Part shown: in pieces, positions 5,695 through 6,067 of the stretch | How the letters are laid out: each line of letters opens with the position of its first letter | How positions within the stretch are numbered: the stretch's first letter is position 1 | Assembly (NCBI GenBank): GCA_003453735.1 | Contig: DMNE01000033.1 | Location: 1 to 6,067 of the forward strand | Direction of reading: 5' to 3' | Length of the DNA stretch: 6,067 bases | From: Nitrospiraceae bacterium | Lineage (GTDB): Bacteria > Nitrospirota > Thermodesulfovibrionia > Thermodesulfovibrionales > UBA9159 | Program-made: the position numbers and the translations under genes | Notes under the pieces: generated by a model | Databases searched by the model: none | Seen by the model: only the letters and a program-made list of their open reading frames with translations | Told to the model about the DNA's origin: nothing

Positions 5695-6067
5695 GAAGTC
5701 GTATCACAGTTCCCGGATAAAAATAAGAAAGTATTTCCCTGTAATTCTTACCGTCCTTTGCCATCTGCAGTGCGCTCCACTGGCAGAGGCCAACACCATG
5801 ACCGTATCCTTTGCCCTCAAAGTTTATAGAATCATCGCTCGCTGTCAGACGAAAGTTGGTACTCGGCAGTCTCGACCAGCCGAGAAGTCTTCTGAAATCA
5901 GTGGCCTTTACGATTTTCTTGCCTTGTTCTGATTCTATCGTAAGGTCTCTTACCCTCCCCGTTGATGTATGCGAATATATGGCGATGAGATTGATTCCCT
6001 TCACATTCAACGCCTTTTCGATTTCCTCGAGGGGTATCTTCTTCTCCCAGACCCAATATGGCGATTG
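5681..6067 (-). CDS. SpoIID/LytB-domain protein, C-terminal part (cut by window edge)
   Basis: The last 128 residues of the protein are visible; the frame is open to the window edge, so the true start lies outside and the TTG at 6008-6010 is internal. The visible part begins SPYWVWEKKIPLEEIEKA and continues with SHTSTGRVRDLTI, ATDFRRLLGWSRLPSTNF and the signature GKGYGHGVGLCQWSALQMA followed by YREILSYFYPGTVI, all typical of the SpoIID/LytB C-terminal region. In spore formers SpoIID is a lytic transglycosylase that cleaves peptidoglycan glycans lacking stem peptides; in non-sporulating bacteria the same domain occurs in wall-remodelling proteins. The catalytic Glu and any signal peptide would be upstream, outside the window, so activity and location cannot be judged. 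The TGA stop at 5681-5683 lies inside queA. It is the first visible gene of the block. Confidence 0.93.
   Translation of the reverse strand, partial: QSPYWVWEKKIPLEEIEKALNVKGINLIAIYSHTSTGRVRDLTIESEQGKKIVKATDFRRLLGWSRLPSTNFRLTASDDSINFEGKGYGHGVGLCQWSALQMAKDGKNYREILSYFYPGTVIRLHEGD

Overview
The window is a compact minus-strand gene block from a Gram-negative-type bacterium. At least seven genes run from right to left, almost all overlapping end to start: the 3' end of a SpoIID/LytB-domain gene, queA, a SPOR-domain membrane protein, phoH (ybeZ-like), a 7TM-HD phosphohydrolase of the PgpH/YqfF family, ybeY, and a fused DgkA-PAP2 lipid kinase/phosphatase. The leftmost bases look like the C-terminal tail of a gene on the opposite strand, converging on the block across about 300 bp with no convincing gene. 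There is no mobile element, CRISPR array or RNA gene that I can support.

Organism: a SpoIID-domain protein beside a SPOR protein, the series phoH / 7TM-HD / ybeY / dgkA, and moderate base composition recall Nitrospirota or the former Deltaproteobacteria. This is inference from gene content and style; no marker here settles the phylum.

Layout: 1-77 tail of a plus-strand CDS; 78-380 convergent intergenic region; 381-1079 dgkA-PAP2; 1057-1503 ybeY; 1415-3067 7TM-HD gene; 3021-4001 phoH (non-canonical start); 4010-4672 SPOR protein; 4669-5694 queA; 5681-6067 SpoIID/LytB, cut by the window edge. Adjacent genes overlap by 4 to 89 nt, except the SPOR/phoH junction (8 nt gap), so one polycistronic transcript with translational coupling is likely. 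Its promoter must lie beyond the right edge.

Functional themes: (i) cell wall: SpoIID and SPOR domains both act on denuded peptidoglycan glycans, and DgkA-PAP2 probably feeds the undecaprenyl-phosphate pool; (ii) RNA: QueA (queuosine in tRNA), YbeY (rRNA maturation endonuclease) and its usual neighbour PhoH; (iii) signalling: the HD protein is of the cyclic-di-AMP phosphodiesterase family. Individually these are known families. The points that deserve attention are the missing canonical start of phoH, the 7TM-HD protein without its extracellular sensor domain, the kinase-phosphatase fusion, and the long overlaps. I did not find a wholly new system.
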